In this document: positions 51,880-60,633 of the stretch, in pieces
Position numbering within the stretch: the stretch's first letter is position 1
Layout: each line of letters opens with the position of its first letter
Assembly: GCF_002858765.1 (NCBI RefSeq)
Contig: NZ_PJRP01000011.1
Location: 1-64,000, forward strand
Length of the DNA stretch: 64,000 nucleotides
Origin: Cupriavidus pauculus
GTDB taxonomy: Bacteria; Pseudomonadota; Gammaproteobacteria; Burkholderiales; Burkholderiaceae
Direction: 5' to 3'
Made by a program: the position numbers and the translations under genes
The notes under the pieces: generated by a model
What the model was told of the DNA's origin: nothing
The model's input: only the letters and a program-made list of their open reading frames with translations
Databases searched by the model: none

Positions 51880-54021
51880 ATGTCACAAGTTTCTGAAGTT
51901 CTTCGTCTTTCCCCCACTGTTGGCTATGAAGCGCGCGCCGATGTCGCCGTGCTGTGGCTGGACAATCCCCCTGTCAACGGGCTTGGGGACACCACGCGGG
52001 CAGGCATTCATGCCGGTCTGAAACGTGCATTTGAGGACAGCAACATTGTTGGTGTCGTAGTGGCTGGGTCAGGTAAGGCGTTCTGCGGTGGCGCGGATAT
52101 CCGCCAATTCAACACCCCCGCAGCAAGTGCGTGGCCGCTCTCAAGGGATATCCAGCAGCTCATGGAGGCTTCGCGAAAGCCCGTGATTGCGGCTATCCAC
52201 GGGGTGGCGCTGGGCGGCGGGCTGGAATTGGCGCTCGGCTGCCACTATCGGGTCGTCGCGCAGGACGCGCGCCTTGGGTTGCCGGAGGTCAACATCGGAC
52301 TGGTTCCGGGCGGCGGTGGTACCCAACGATTGCCTCGTTTGATCGGTGTGGAGCGAGCGCTGGACATGATCCAGACGGGCGTGCCGGTGACAGGCAAGGT
52401 TGCCTTGCAGATTGGACTCGCAGATGCCATCACCCCCGGCAACGAGCGGGCCCTGTCAGGAGAGGATGTCGTTGCGGCAGCGGTGAAATTCTGCCGCGAG
52501 GTGGTGAAAAAGTCAGACGCTCATCCCGTTGTCGCAGCTCGCGACCTCAATGCATCCAACGTTGATTTTGACGCCAGGCTGGCATCAGTGAGCCGGAAGG
52601 ACCGTAACGCGTCGGCACAGAAGGCATCTGTTCTTTGCGTGAAGGCTGCAACGCAGTTGCCGTTCATCGATGGGATGGTGTTCGAGCGCGCTCGTTTCGA
52701 CGAATTGGTCGCGGGTACCGAGTCGAAATCGCTTCGCCACGTATTCTTTGCAGAGCGTGAGGCGCCCAAGTTTGCCGAAGGCAGAGGGCTGGCGCTACGC
52801 CCTCTGGAGCGCGTCGCGGTGCTCGGTGCGGGAACGATGGGCGTTGGCATCACGATGTCCTTCGTCAACGCGGGGATCCCCGTCACGCTGGTTGAGCGTG
52901 AGCAGGCAGCCCTCGACCGAGGCATGGTGATGATTCGGCGCAACTATGAGGTTACCGCAGCCAAAGGCAAGCTCACATCTGAGCAGATCGATGAACGCGT
53001 TGGGCGCATTACCTCGACGCTGGAATTTGATGCCCTGGCACAGGCAGACTTGGTTGTCGAAGCAGTGTTCGAGGATATGGGCGTCAAACAGGCAATCTTC
53101 GAACGGCTGGACCAGGTATGTAAGCCTGGCGCGATCCTCGCTACGAACACGTCGCGACTCAATATTGATGTGATTGCCGCAGCGACGAAGCGTCCGGGCG
53201 ACGTGATTGGTTTGCATTTCTTCAGTCCGGCGAACGTGATGAAGCTACTGGAGGTGGTGCGAGGGAAGGCGGCCCGCCCGGATGTGATCTCGACCTGCCT
53301 TGCCATGGCACAACGCATCCAGAAGGTTCCCGTTCTTGTCGGTGTGTGTGAAGGGTTTGTCGGTAACCGGATGCTGACCCCGTATTGGCGCGAAGCCGGA
53401 TTCTTGCTGGAGGAGGGGGCCTCGCCTCAACAAGTCGACCGTGCGCTCACCGATTTCGGCATGGCAATGGGGCCACTGACCATGGCGGACCTTGCCGGTA
53501 TGGACATCAATTGGGCAACACGAAAGCGTCTGGCGCCCACGCGTCCTGCGCACCTGCGGTACTCCAAGGTGGCCGACCGCATCTGCGAGTTAGGCCGTTT
53601 TGGACAGAAGACCAGCGGTGGCTACTATCGCTACGAGCCACGCAGCCGAGCGCCGATCCCCGACCCGCTCATCGACGAACTCATCGCAGACTGTGCCCGC
53701 GAGGCGGGTATTGAGAGGCGAGTCATCACTGACGAAGAAATCGTCGAGCGCAGCATGCTCGCCTTAATCAATGAGGGCGCTCACATCCTTGACGAAGGGA
53801 TCGCACAACGGGCGTCGGACATTGATGTCGTATACGTACACGGCTATGGCTTCCCGGCCTGGCGCGGCGGACCGATGTTCTACGCGGAGACCCTTGGCCT
53901 GGACAAGGTTCTCGCCCGAATTCGGGCCCTACGGGACGAACACGGCGCACATTGGGAGCCGTCTCCACTTCTGGAGCGTCTTGTGGCCGCCGGTGCGCAG
54001 ACTTTCGATCGCCGGCACTGA
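51880..54021 (+). CDS. Bifunctional enoyl-CoA hydratase / 3-hydroxyacyl-CoA dehydrogenase (FadB/FadJ-like)
   Basis: The 713-residue enzyme has an N-terminal crotonase domain with oxyanion-hole and both glutamates (KAFCGGADI, GGGLELALGCHYR, GLPEVNIGLVPGGGG), then an NAD-binding domain (RVAVLGAGTMGVGITMSFVN) and a hydroxyacyl-CoA dehydrogenase C-terminal domain (VGVCEGFVGNRMLTPYWREA, KTSGGYYRYEPRSR). It hydrates an enoyl-CoA and oxidises the 3-hydroxyacyl-CoA to the 3-oxoacyl-CoA. It follows the CoA transferase genes by 89 bp, with ATCAGG immediately before the ATG. Confidence 0.92.
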   Translation: MSQVSEVLRLSPTVGYEARADVAVLWLDNPPVNGLGDTTRAGIHAGLKRAFEDSNIVGVVVAGSGKAFCGGADIRQFNTPAASAWPLSRDIQQLMEASRKPVIAAIHGVALGGGLELALGCHYRVVAQDARLGLPEVNIGLVPGGGGTQRLPRLIGVERALDMIQTGVPVTGKVALQIGLADAITPGNERALSGEDVVAAAVKFCREVVKKSDAHPVVAARDLNASNVDFDARLASVSRKDRNASAQKASVLCVKAATQLPFIDGMVFERARFDELVAGTESKSLRHVFFAEREAPKFAEGRGLALRPLERVAVLGAGTMGVGITMSFVNAGIPVTLVEREQAALDRGMVMIRRNYEVTAAKGKLTSEQIDERVGRITSTLEFDALAQADLVVEAVFEDMGVKQAIFERLDQVCKPGAILATNTSRLNIDVIAAATKRPGDVIGLHFFSPANVMKLLEVVRGKAARPDVISTCLAMAQRIQKVPVLVGVCEGFVGNRMLTPYWREAGFLLEEGASPQQVDRALTDFGMAMGPLTMADLAGMDINWATRKRLAPTRPAHLRYSKVADRICELGRFGQKTSGGYYRYEPRSRAPIPDPLIDELIADCAREAGIERRVITDEEIVERSMLALINEGAHILDEGIAQRASDIDVVYVHGYGFPAWRGGPMFYAETLGLDKVLARIRALRDEHGAHWEPSPLLERLVAAGAQTFDRRH

Positions 54022-54072
54022 CCGTTGAGCCGTCTTGAAGGCAGCCTTGAGAACATTCAAATCGATTTTCTG

Positions 54073-54101
54073 ACGTGGGGTCCATACACTGGGCCCCACG
54101 T
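54073..54101. terminator. Hairpin between FadJ-like and CaiB-like genes
   Basis: ACGTGGGGTCC (54073-54083) pairs with GGGCCCCACGT (54091-54101), perfect apart from one T-G position, with loop ATACACT. No T tract follows, so it may stabilise or attenuate the transcript rather than terminate it. Confidence 0.4.
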
Positions 54102-54125
54102 TAAGTATGAGAACACGGAGCAGGA

Positions 54126-55283
54126 ATGTTACATCGGGCACTAGAGGGCGTTCGGGTCCTGGACTTATCTCGCATCCTGGCTGGGCCATGGTGCACGCAG
54201 AACCTAGCCGACCTTGGCGCGGATGTGGTGAAGGTCGAGCATCCGCAGCGCGGCGACGATACGCGCGGGTGGGGCCCGCCCTACATGACGGCAGGCGACG
54301 GCAGTGAGCAACGGATGTCGGCGTACTTCATCAGCTGCAATCGAGGCAAGGAGTCGGTGAGCATCGATTACAGCAATCCGGAAGGTGCCGCACAGTTGAT
54401 TGAACTGGCTCGCCACGCAGATGTGCTGGTGGAAAACTATAAGGTCGGAACGCTCAAGCGGTATGGCCTCGACTATGCGTCGCTCAAAGCCATCAATCCT
54501 CGTCTGATTTACCTGTCTATCACCGGATTTGGGCAGGACGGCCCGATGGCGGACAAGCCCGGCTACGACTATGTGTTTCAGGGAATGGGCGGCTTGATGA
54601 GCTACACCGGGCAACCCGATGGCAGCCCCGGCGCTGGCCCGCTGAGAACAGGCGTGGCAGTCGTTGACGTGAGCACCGGGATGTATGCCACCTCGGCCGT
54701 TTTGGCAGCACTGTTCCAGCGCCAGCAAACCGGTGAAGGTCAGCACCTCGATATCGCGCTACTCGATGTGGCGGTGGCCTTGAATGCGAACCAAGGCGCC
54801 AACTACCTCGTCTCGAATGAGAATCCCCAGCGCAGCGGCAACGCCCACCCCAATTGCGCGCCCTATGAAGTTTTTCGCTGCGCGGATGGCTACATCATTC
54901 TTGCTATTGGCAACGACACGCAGTTCGCACGATTTTGCGAGGTGGCGGGCCGTAGCGATCTTGCGCAAGACGCACGCTACATCACCAACTCGGGACGTAT
55001 TGAGAACCTTCCAGCGCTGAGAGCAGTGCTCACAGACCTGTTCCCGACGCGCACGCGGGATGCGTGGACGACGGCGTTTGATGCGGCTGGTGTGCCGTGG
55101 GGGCCGATTAACACGATGGAAGAGGTCTTTGCCCATCCGCAGGTCCAGCATCGGCAGATGCGACAAACCGCGATGCACCCGGTCATGGGAGCGATCCCAA
55201 TGGTGCGCAACCCCATGCTGCCGAGCAATCCTAATCCCTTGAAACCGCCGCCGCTGCTTGGCGAGCATACGCCGCAAGCGTAA
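54126..55283 (+). CDS. CaiB/BaiF-family (class III) CoA transferase
   Basis: The 385-residue protein has the class III start (LEGVRVLDLSRILAGPWCTQ, DVVKVEHPQRGDDTRGWGPP), the central FISCNRGKESVSIDYSNPEG and GPLRTGVAVVDVSTGMYATS, where the aspartate of VDVS is the catalytic residue in the family. It transfers CoA between acids. It follows a hairpin after the bifunctional enzyme and precedes a Bug protein by 42 bp with CGGAGACA before the start of the next gene. Confidence 0.92.
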   Translation: MLHRALEGVRVLDLSRILAGPWCTQNLADLGADVVKVEHPQRGDDTRGWGPPYMTAGDGSEQRMSAYFISCNRGKESVSIDYSNPEGAAQLIELARHADVLVENYKVGTLKRYGLDYASLKAINPRLIYLSITGFGQDGPMADKPGYDYVFQGMGGLMSYTGQPDGSPGAGPLRTGVAVVDVSTGMYATSAVLAALFQRQQTGEGQHLDIALLDVAVALNANQGANYLVSNENPQRSGNAHPNCAPYEVFRCADGYIILAIGNDTQFARFCEVAGRSDLAQDARYITNSGRIENLPALRAVLTDLFPTRTRDAWTTAFDAAGVPWGPINTMEEVFAHPQVQHRQMRQTAMHPVMGAIPMVRNPMLPSNPNPLKPPPLLGEHTPQA

Positions 55284-55325
55284 TGGCGAAGCCCTAACCG
55301 AAATCAGATTCGTTCGGAGACAATA

Positions 55326-56303
55326 ATGAAGTTGCAACAAACCATCCTCGCCATGGTCGCCACGGCTTGCGCCAGCCAGTTCGGTGTCGCACATGCGTCG
55401 ACCTGGCCAGACAAGCCCATCAAGCTGATCGTGCCTTATGCGGCGGGTGGCACCACAGACATCATCGCGCGCGTGGTCGGTACGCGGCTTGGCGCCGTGC
55501 TCAAGCAACCCGTGGTCGTTGAGAATCGCCCCGGTGCGGGCGGCGCGGTAGGTAGCGCTTTCGCAGCTAAGCAGCCCGCCGATGGGTACACGCTGGTGAT
55601 GGAGGTCGAGAGCTCCCATGCTGTGAATCCGAACGTCTACCAGAAGACGGCGTATGACCCGGTGAAGGACTTCGACCCCATCAGCAACTTGGCTGATGTA
55701 CCCAATGTGCTGGTTGTCAACCCGTCCTTTCCCGCGCAAGACCTGACGGCATTTATCAAGCTGCTGAAGGCAGAGCCGGGCAAGTATTCGTTTGGCTCGT
55801 CAGGCAACGGCGGCCTGAGCCACATGAACGGCGAACTGTTCATGAACGTCACGGGTACGAAAATGTTGCACGTCCCGTACAAGGGGCTCGGGCCGGCATT
55901 GAACGACGCGATGGCTGGCCAGATTCAGGTCGTTTTTGACAACATCCCATCGTCGTCCGGTTTGATTCAAGGCGGTAAGCTGCGTCCTCTCGCAGTCGCG
56001 GCCAAGCAACGCCTGAAGATGTTGCCCAACGTGCCGACGTATGCAGAAGCCGGTCTGCCTGCCATGAACAATCCCTCTTGGTTTGGGCTCGGCGCACCTG
56101 CCGGCACGCCTGCACCCATTCTCGACAAGATCAACGCGGCAGTAAAACAGGTACTGGCGGAGCCTGAGGTCGTGGCGGCCATCGAGAAGCAGGGCGCCAT
56201 CCCGGCGTGGACGACCCGCAAGGCCTTCGCGGACCTTATCCGGACGCAGAATCAGCACTGGAAGAAGGTGGTCGAGGACATCCGCTTCGAGAAGTTGCAA
56301 TAA
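55326..56303 (+). CDS. Bug-family tripartite tricarboxylate transporter binding protein
   Basis: The 325-residue protein has a signal (MKLQQTILAMVATACASQFG, ending HAST) and mature motifs WPDKPIKLIVPYAAGGTTDI, VVENRPGAGGAVGSAFAAKQ and GNGGLSHMNGELFMNVTG. It is the third Bug gene in the CoA-thioester region. The ribosome site GGAGA precedes ATG at good spacing. It probably collects the acid passed to the CaiB-type transferase. Confidence 0.92.
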   Translation: MKLQQTILAMVATACASQFGVAHASTWPDKPIKLIVPYAAGGTTDIIARVVGTRLGAVLKQPVVVENRPGAGGAVGSAFAAKQPADGYTLVMEVESSHAVNPNVYQKTAYDPVKDFDPISNLADVPNVLVVNPSFPAQDLTAFIKLLKAEPGKYSFGSSGNGGLSHMNGELFMNVTGTKMLHVPYKGLGPALNDAMAGQIQVVFDNIPSSSGLIQGGKLRPLAVAAKQRLKMLPNVPTYAEAGLPAMNNPSWFGLGAPAGTPAPILDKINAAVKQVLAEPEVVAAIEKQGAIPAWTTRKAFADLIRTQNQHWKKVVEDIRFEKLQ

Positions 56304-56313
56304 GGAGATTCGT

Positions 56314-57090
56314 ATGAGCGAGAACCTATCCAATCGCCACGCGGCGGTAGAAGTCGACGAGCGTGGCATCGCTACAGTCACCATCCGTGAGGCAAAGTCG
56401 CTGAACATCCTCAGCACCCCCGTCATTGCCGATTTGACCAACGCAGTGCGAGCGCTGGCTGAGCGAAAGGGCGTTCGAGTCCTGGTTATCCGCGGTACCG
56501 GTGACAAGGGCTTTATCGGTGGCGCAGACATCAACGAGATGGCTGCACTCAAGCGTGAGAGCGCCGAGGTATTCATCAGCGGCCTGCGCGACCTTTGCAA
56601 TGCACTCCGGCATTTCCCGGTCCCTGTCATCGCGCGTATGCCTGGGTGGTGCCTTGGTGGCGGTCTCGAATTGGCCCTTGCTTGCGATATCCGCATCGCA
56701 TCGGAAGACGCGCAGCTTGGCATGCCTGAGGTCAAGGTCGGTATCCCCTCGGTCATTCATGCTGCGTTGATGCCTCGCCTTATTGGCAACGCAAGGACAG
56801 CGTGGTTTCTCCTGACCGGTGAAATTGCAGATGCCGAGCAGTCGCTCTCGGCCGGCCTGGTCAGCAAAGTCGTGCCGCTCGCGAGTCTGGACGCTGAAGT
56901 GGCTCGGGTGGCGGAACTGCTGGCAAGCTTTGGCCCGCAAGTCGTGCGGCAACAGAAGCGGCTGCTACGTGAGTGGGAGGAGGCGCCGCTCGACGACTCT
57001 ATCCAGAACAGCGTCACCGAATTCGGTCTGGCCTTCGAAACCGGTGAGCCTCAGGAACACATGGCGAGCTTTATCAACCGGAAGCGCTGA
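56314..57090 (+). CDS. Enoyl-CoA hydratase/isomerase
   Basis: The 258-residue crotonase has the oxyanion-hole segments GFIGGADINEM and MPGWCLGGGLELALACD, and both catalytic glutamates are present (LEL in that segment and MPEVKVGIPS). It hydrates a 2-enoyl-CoA. It begins 10 bp after the Bug gene with AAGGAGATTC before ATG, and its stop is 6 bp from the stop of the LysR gene on the opposite strand. Confidence 0.92.
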   Translation: MSENLSNRHAAVEVDERGIATVTIREAKSLNILSTPVIADLTNAVRALAERKGVRVLVIRGTGDKGFIGGADINEMAALKRESAEVFISGLRDLCNALRHFPVPVIARMPGWCLGGGLELALACDIRIASEDAQLGMPEVKVGIPSVIHAALMPRLIGNARTAWFLLTGEIADAEQSLSAGLVSKVVPLASLDAEVARVAELLASFGPQVVRQQKRLLREWEEAPLDDSIQNSVTEFGLAFETGEPQEHMASFINRKR

Positions 57091-57096
57091 GCCTCT

Positions 57097-58035
57097 TCAG
57101 GCAGACGGCATTTGCGGTTCCCGCGTGATGGCCACGCGGGGATCGCTCAGCAGAAACTGGACAAATGCGGCCGCGAAACCTGGAAGCTTGCCGTCGCCGC
57201 GCGTCACGAGACTGAGCTCCCGCACGGCCCAAGGCTCGTCTAGGCCCACAGCGACAATCTGGCCCGCGGTGATGGCCTCCGAGGCGACGCTTCGGGGTAC
57301 CAGTGCTATCCCGACATCCGCCTCGACCAACGACAAGACTGCCTCGAAGCTATGCGCGTGCAGTCGGACGTTAGGCTGCTTGCCGGCTCTTTGGGCCATG
57401 TCCTTGAGGAACAGGAAGTTGCTGCTGTTTCGGCTCATGCATACAAAATCGAAACCCAGCGCAGCACCAAAGCGCACCGCTGATTCTCGCGCAAGCGGAT
57501 GGCCGCGCTGCACTGCCAGCACCAGCTCGTCAACGGCGTAGCGGACCGAGCGTGTCCCTGCGGCGTTCGCTTCGCTAGCCAGCTCATTTGCCAGTATGCC
57601 GATGTCCGCTTCGTGGGCGGCTACCGCAGCGACGATTGCCTGGCTCGTCCTCTCCTCCAAGTCGATATTTACCTCGGGGTGGGCAGCCAGGAAACGGCTG
57701 ACGCTTGGGATGATGAATCCATTTAGCGAGCTACTGTTGGCGAGCAGGCGGATGTGTCCCTTGAGACCGCTCGCGAACTGCCCCACCTCCGCATGCATGC
57801 GCTCTATGCCTTGAAGTAACTCCCTGACGTGTGCAAGCAGCATCTCGCCTGCAGGAGTGAGATCCATGCCGCGGGGGCTCCGAATGAAGAGGGGAATACC
57901 TAATGCATGTTCCAGATTCTTCAGTCTGTAGCTGGCGGCCGAAGCGGTGATGTGTGCTGCATTGGCGCCTCCCGCCAGGCTATGAGCCTCGGCGATGGCT
58001 TGGAAGAGTCGGAGATCGGTTAGTTCGTAGCGCAA
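57097..58035 (-). CDS. LysR-family transcriptional regulator
   Basis: The 312-residue regulator has the LysR N-terminal helix-turn-helix (LRLFQAIAEAHSLAGGANAA, HITASAASYRLKNLEHALGI) and an effector domain with LKGHIRLLANSSSLNGFIIP. It lies convergently with the last gene of the CoA-thioester block, so it may regulate that block from the far side or an unrelated target. The promoter faces the decayed stretch beyond 58035. Confidence 0.9.
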   Translation of the reverse strand: MRYELTDLRLFQAIAEAHSLAGGANAAHITASAASYRLKNLEHALGIPLFIRSPRGMDLTPAGEMLLAHVRELLQGIERMHAEVGQFASGLKGHIRLLANSSSLNGFIIPSVSRFLAAHPEVNIDLEERTSQAIVAAVAAHEADIGILANELASEANAAGTRSVRYAVDELVLAVQRGHPLARESAVRFGAALGFDFVCMSRNSSNFLFLKDMAQRAGKQPNVRLHAHSFEAVLSLVEADVGIALVPRSVASEAITAGQIVAVGLDEPWAVRELSLVTRGDGKLPGFAAAFVQFLLSDPRVAITREPQMPSA

Positions 58036-58237
58036 GGTGCAGGTCCAGATTCAGTAAGTCTGCAGGCTAGGCAGCCGCATCGCCGTGAGGGTAATCCCAA
58101 AGAGGCAGTTTCGGGTACAAAGTTCGTGCCCAGATGCTAGCAGCAACGTGACACCCATAGGTGGCGGGCAAGACCACGGCAAGGTCCTCCACGCGAACTC
58201 GTCGTCGTCACACAAATTGCCAAAGAACTCACTCGGC

Positions 58238-58400
58238 CTAACCTGCGGTGCTCGTTGCTCCGGTCCGGCCCAGTTCGCACAGGTAGTCGTGCGCGGCAGT
58301 CACCATCCATGACCTCCGATACTCGACGGGAACGCCGTTCAGACCGAATGACACGCGGATTGCCAGCAGCACCGGCGAGCCCGGAGCAATGCCGAATTCC
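58238..58400 (-). pseudogene. Remnant of a GntR/HutC regulator UTRA domain
   Basis: On the minus strand EFGIAPGSPVLLAIRVSFGL then NGVPVEYRRSWMVTAAHDYL, ending at a TAG at 58238-58240, resembles the end of a UTRA effector domain, where G-xx-PGSPVL and GxPVEY recur. A stop interrupts the frame just upstream and no DNA-binding part remains, so it is a dead fragment. Confidence 0.55.
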
Positions 58401-58807
58401 GCAGATTATTCTTCGGGAAGCAGTGCTCGGGCTGGCCGCCGTGGCCGGTACACGCGACATAGGGGTACCGAATATCTGCACGGCTGGAAAGGCTCACGAA
58501 ACATTTGGGCTCTAGGCGATAGGGGCATGTGGCGCCGATCAGGGAAACATAGGCGAGGGCGCCTAAGCTGACAACGGTGCCGCCTGTAGCCGGGGTGTAT
58601 TTACATCGGGATCAATTGATCGATGTCGAAAAGACCCAACTAAATATGCGATAGCATTGGACGGTTGCTGACGTTGTGCAGCACGATGTCAGCAGTACCG
58701 AGTGCAGCAACTACTGTTGCAACGATTGGCGAAACGAGCTAATGGTTTGCTAACAACTAATCCCCGATATCTGTGTGGCACGACCACCTGATGTGCGGGA
58801 GAGGAAG

Positions 58808-58827
58808 CCGGCGAAAGCCGGTTTTTT
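58808..58827 (+). terminator. Rho-independent terminator without an obvious upstream gene
   Basis: CCGGC and GCCGG form a 5-bp stem with a GAAA tetraloop, followed by six T. It is a strong intrinsic terminator on the plus strand. No protein gene ends before it. Confidence 0.8.
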
Positions 58828-58902
58828 CGTTTCTGGCGGCGGGAACAATGGCAGAGGAAGAGGCTCGGACGCTCAGGACGCGCATCTATGTCGGTGGGTA
58901 CA

Positions 58903-58922
58903 ACTTCCACTATGGTTGAAGT
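58903..58922. promoter_or_regulatory. Imperfect palindrome upstream of higA
   Basis: ACTTCCACTATGGTTGAAGT is a 20-bp imperfect palindrome (eight of ten positions paired) about 64 bp before the HigA start. HigA antitoxins repress their own promoters through such sites, so this is a plausible operator. Confidence 0.4.
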
Positions 58923-58986
58923 GAGAAAGCAAGTCGGGTGCGGCATCCCTAAGGCGAGTCGCACCTGCATGATTCTGGAGCGGTAA

Positions 58987-59286
58987 ATGGCTCGACAAAT
59001 CCCTCTCTCAACCCTTGGTGAAATTCTCCGGGCGGAGTTTTTGGAACCGATGGGTATCAGCCAATATGCACTGGCCAGGGCAATTGACGTACCTCCACGC
59101 CGCATCAACGAAATCGTGAAGGGCGAGCGCGCGGTTTCGGCTGATACTGCAGTGCGCCTGGGCGCCTACTTCGACATGGATCCGCAGTTCTGGATGAACT
59201 TGCAGACCCACTATGCCACCACTATGGCCGCAGAAAAGATCGGACCCGCGAAGCTGAAGGAAATGCATCGCCACGCCACCGCTTGA
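58987..59286 (+). CDS. higA: HigA-family antitoxin (XRE type), no adjacent toxin
   Basis: The 99-residue protein has the HigA pattern: LGEILRAEFLEPMGISQYAL, then AIDVPPRRINEIVKGERAVS and MDPQFWMNLQTHYAT. HigA neutralises HigB mRNA interferases and represses the operon. HigB is normally encoded directly upstream, but the preceding 170 bp have no such frame, so the antitoxin is an orphan or its toxin was lost. A palindrome upstream supports self-repression. Confidence 0.88.
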   Translation: MARQIPLSTLGEILRAEFLEPMGISQYALARAIDVPPRRINEIVKGERAVSADTAVRLGAYFDMDPQFWMNLQTHYATTMAAEKIGPAKLKEMHRHATA

Positions 59287-59773
59287 ACGTCGAGATCTTT
59301 CCGTCATCCACCCATTGGCTGAGCCAGCGTTGTGCTGTCGGGCGTGGAAACGTATGGCGCAATTCGCCGGAAAAGATGGCGCGATTGTGGCGCGATTCGT
59401 AAAGGCTATGGCGCGATTGTGGCGCGATTCCGATGCAAGTGATCTATAGAGCGCATTTATGCGGCGCTTAGGCATTATTCCCCTGAGCGCTTCCACTAGG
59501 CGCGTGCGAGACGTTGTGCGCGAACCATTATTTCCCAAAGATCGCGTCCTTGAGGCGTCGTCGACATGCCGTCTTCGCTAGTAGGTATTTGGTCCGGGTA
59601 GCGCGCGCGCTTGCCGCCGAGGATAGATGCCTATATAGGCCATGAGAAACGTGGTTTTTTATCCAAAACATACATTTTTGCGGAGACAGCCGCGACAAAA
59701 ATGTGAGGCGCCATCTCTGTTTCTGGAGATGGCTGCATTGCTTGTCGGTCGATGAGTAGCGCTTCAGGTCAAC
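59287..59773. other. Intergenic stretch with short direct repeats
   Basis: It contains direct repeats at 59376-59430 and, on the minus strand, a short open frame of 23 codons at about 59498-59569 that I do not call a gene. AT-rich sequence at 59640-59700 may include the downstream end of the IclR transcript. Confidence 0.35.
59376..59430 (+). repeat. Two 23-bp direct repeats with internal 10-bp units
   Basis: ATGGCGCGATTGTGGCGCGA followed by TTC occurs at 59376-59398 and 59408-59430, 32 bp apart. Within each, TGGCGCGATT is itself repeated. A further related TATGGCGCAATT is at 59353. The function is unknown. Confidence 0.8.
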
Positions 59774-60601
59774 TCAACCCTTCTCTCCCATCATGGTGAA
59801 CTGGGAAAGTTCGTGCGCCATCATTGCGCCGAGTTCATCGCGCCGGCTTGCCGTCATTCTGCTGCTTATTGCACCGAAACTGATGGCAGCGGATGCGCCG
59901 AATGGCAAAGCAAACGCGCACCCCACCCCAGAAACACCTTCTGTAATGGTGTCCACAATTTCGGCATAGTGCTTACGCCGTGAGCGAGTCACTGCCGCCA
60001 TCAAGCGTGTGATCGGCATATCCGCCTGGGCATACAACGCACTGCGGCGCTTGTGAATGTCGCGAATCGCGGCATCTGACATTGCCGACATGAGCGCCAA
60101 GCCACCCGCGCCGATCCCCATCAGCCTGCGTTGTCCGGGCACCGTCGTGAAGACGCGCACAGGAAACGATCCTTCTTCTCGGTGCAGGCAGACCGTGAAA
60201 TCGCCCTGCTGCACAACCAGGAACACCGTGTCGCCCGATACTCGCGCCAGCTTCTTCATGAGCGGCAGCACGACGTCGACAATCGGTGCCTTCTCCGACG
60301 CCGCGGCACCGAGCTGCATGGCGTCGATACCGAGCCGATATCGCTTGGTCTCCGCGTTGCGCTCGACAAAGCGTTCCTCCTCCAGCGAGCACAACAGTCG
60401 ATAGGCGGTGGGTCGCTCCAGCCCGGTCGCAACGACGAGCTCGGCCAGCGTCGCGCCTTCCTCCTGATGCTGAGCGAGTAGCCGCAGGATTTCCAGTCCT
60501 CTGCGCAGTGTCTGGGCGCCGGCTGTCTGCCTCTGCGGCACCTTTTCGTCGTGATCTACAGCGGGTGGCCTGCCGGTACGTCGGGTTTTCGCTACGTCCA
60601 T
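59774..60601 (-). CDS. IclR-family transcriptional regulator
   Basis: The 275-residue regulator has an N-terminal winged helix (TLRRGLEILRLLAQHQEEGA, TLAELVVATGLERPTAYRLL) and an IclR effector domain with LARVSGDTVFLVVQQGDFTV and RRLMGIGAGGLALMSAMSD. It is divergent from the crotonase at 60693 with an inverted repeat between them, so it likely controls the crotonase-ligase-Bug genes. Confidence 0.92.
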   Translation of the reverse strand: MDVAKTRRTGRPPAVDHDEKVPQRQTAGAQTLRRGLEILRLLAQHQEEGATLAELVVATGLERPTAYRLLCSLEEERFVERNAETKRYRLGIDAMQLGAAASEKAPIVDVVLPLMKKLARVSGDTVFLVVQQGDFTVCLHREEGSFPVRVFTTVPGQRRLMGIGAGGLALMSAMSDAAIRDIHKRRSALYAQADMPITRLMAAVTRSRRKHYAEIVDTITEGVSGVGCAFALPFGASAAISFGAISSRMTASRRDELGAMMAHELSQFTMMGEKG

Positions 60602-60633
60602 ATAGTGGTCATTCAGTGGGTATCTGTTTGTAT

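Larger units (their letters stand above)
58036..58986. other. Decayed stretch with UTRA remnant, terminator and possible small RNA
   Basis: Upstream of the HigA gene, this stretch has a GntR/HutC UTRA remnant at 58238-58400, a possible promoter TTGATC-18-CTAAAT starting at 58616 and an intrinsic terminator at 58808-58827, with no coding gene between them. A transcript of about 175 bases could be a small RNA. Confidence 0.4.

Noticed and set aside
59498..59569. Minus-strand 23-codon open frame beginning MSTTPQGRDLW
   Set aside because: It is too short and unsupported by any family or neighbour.
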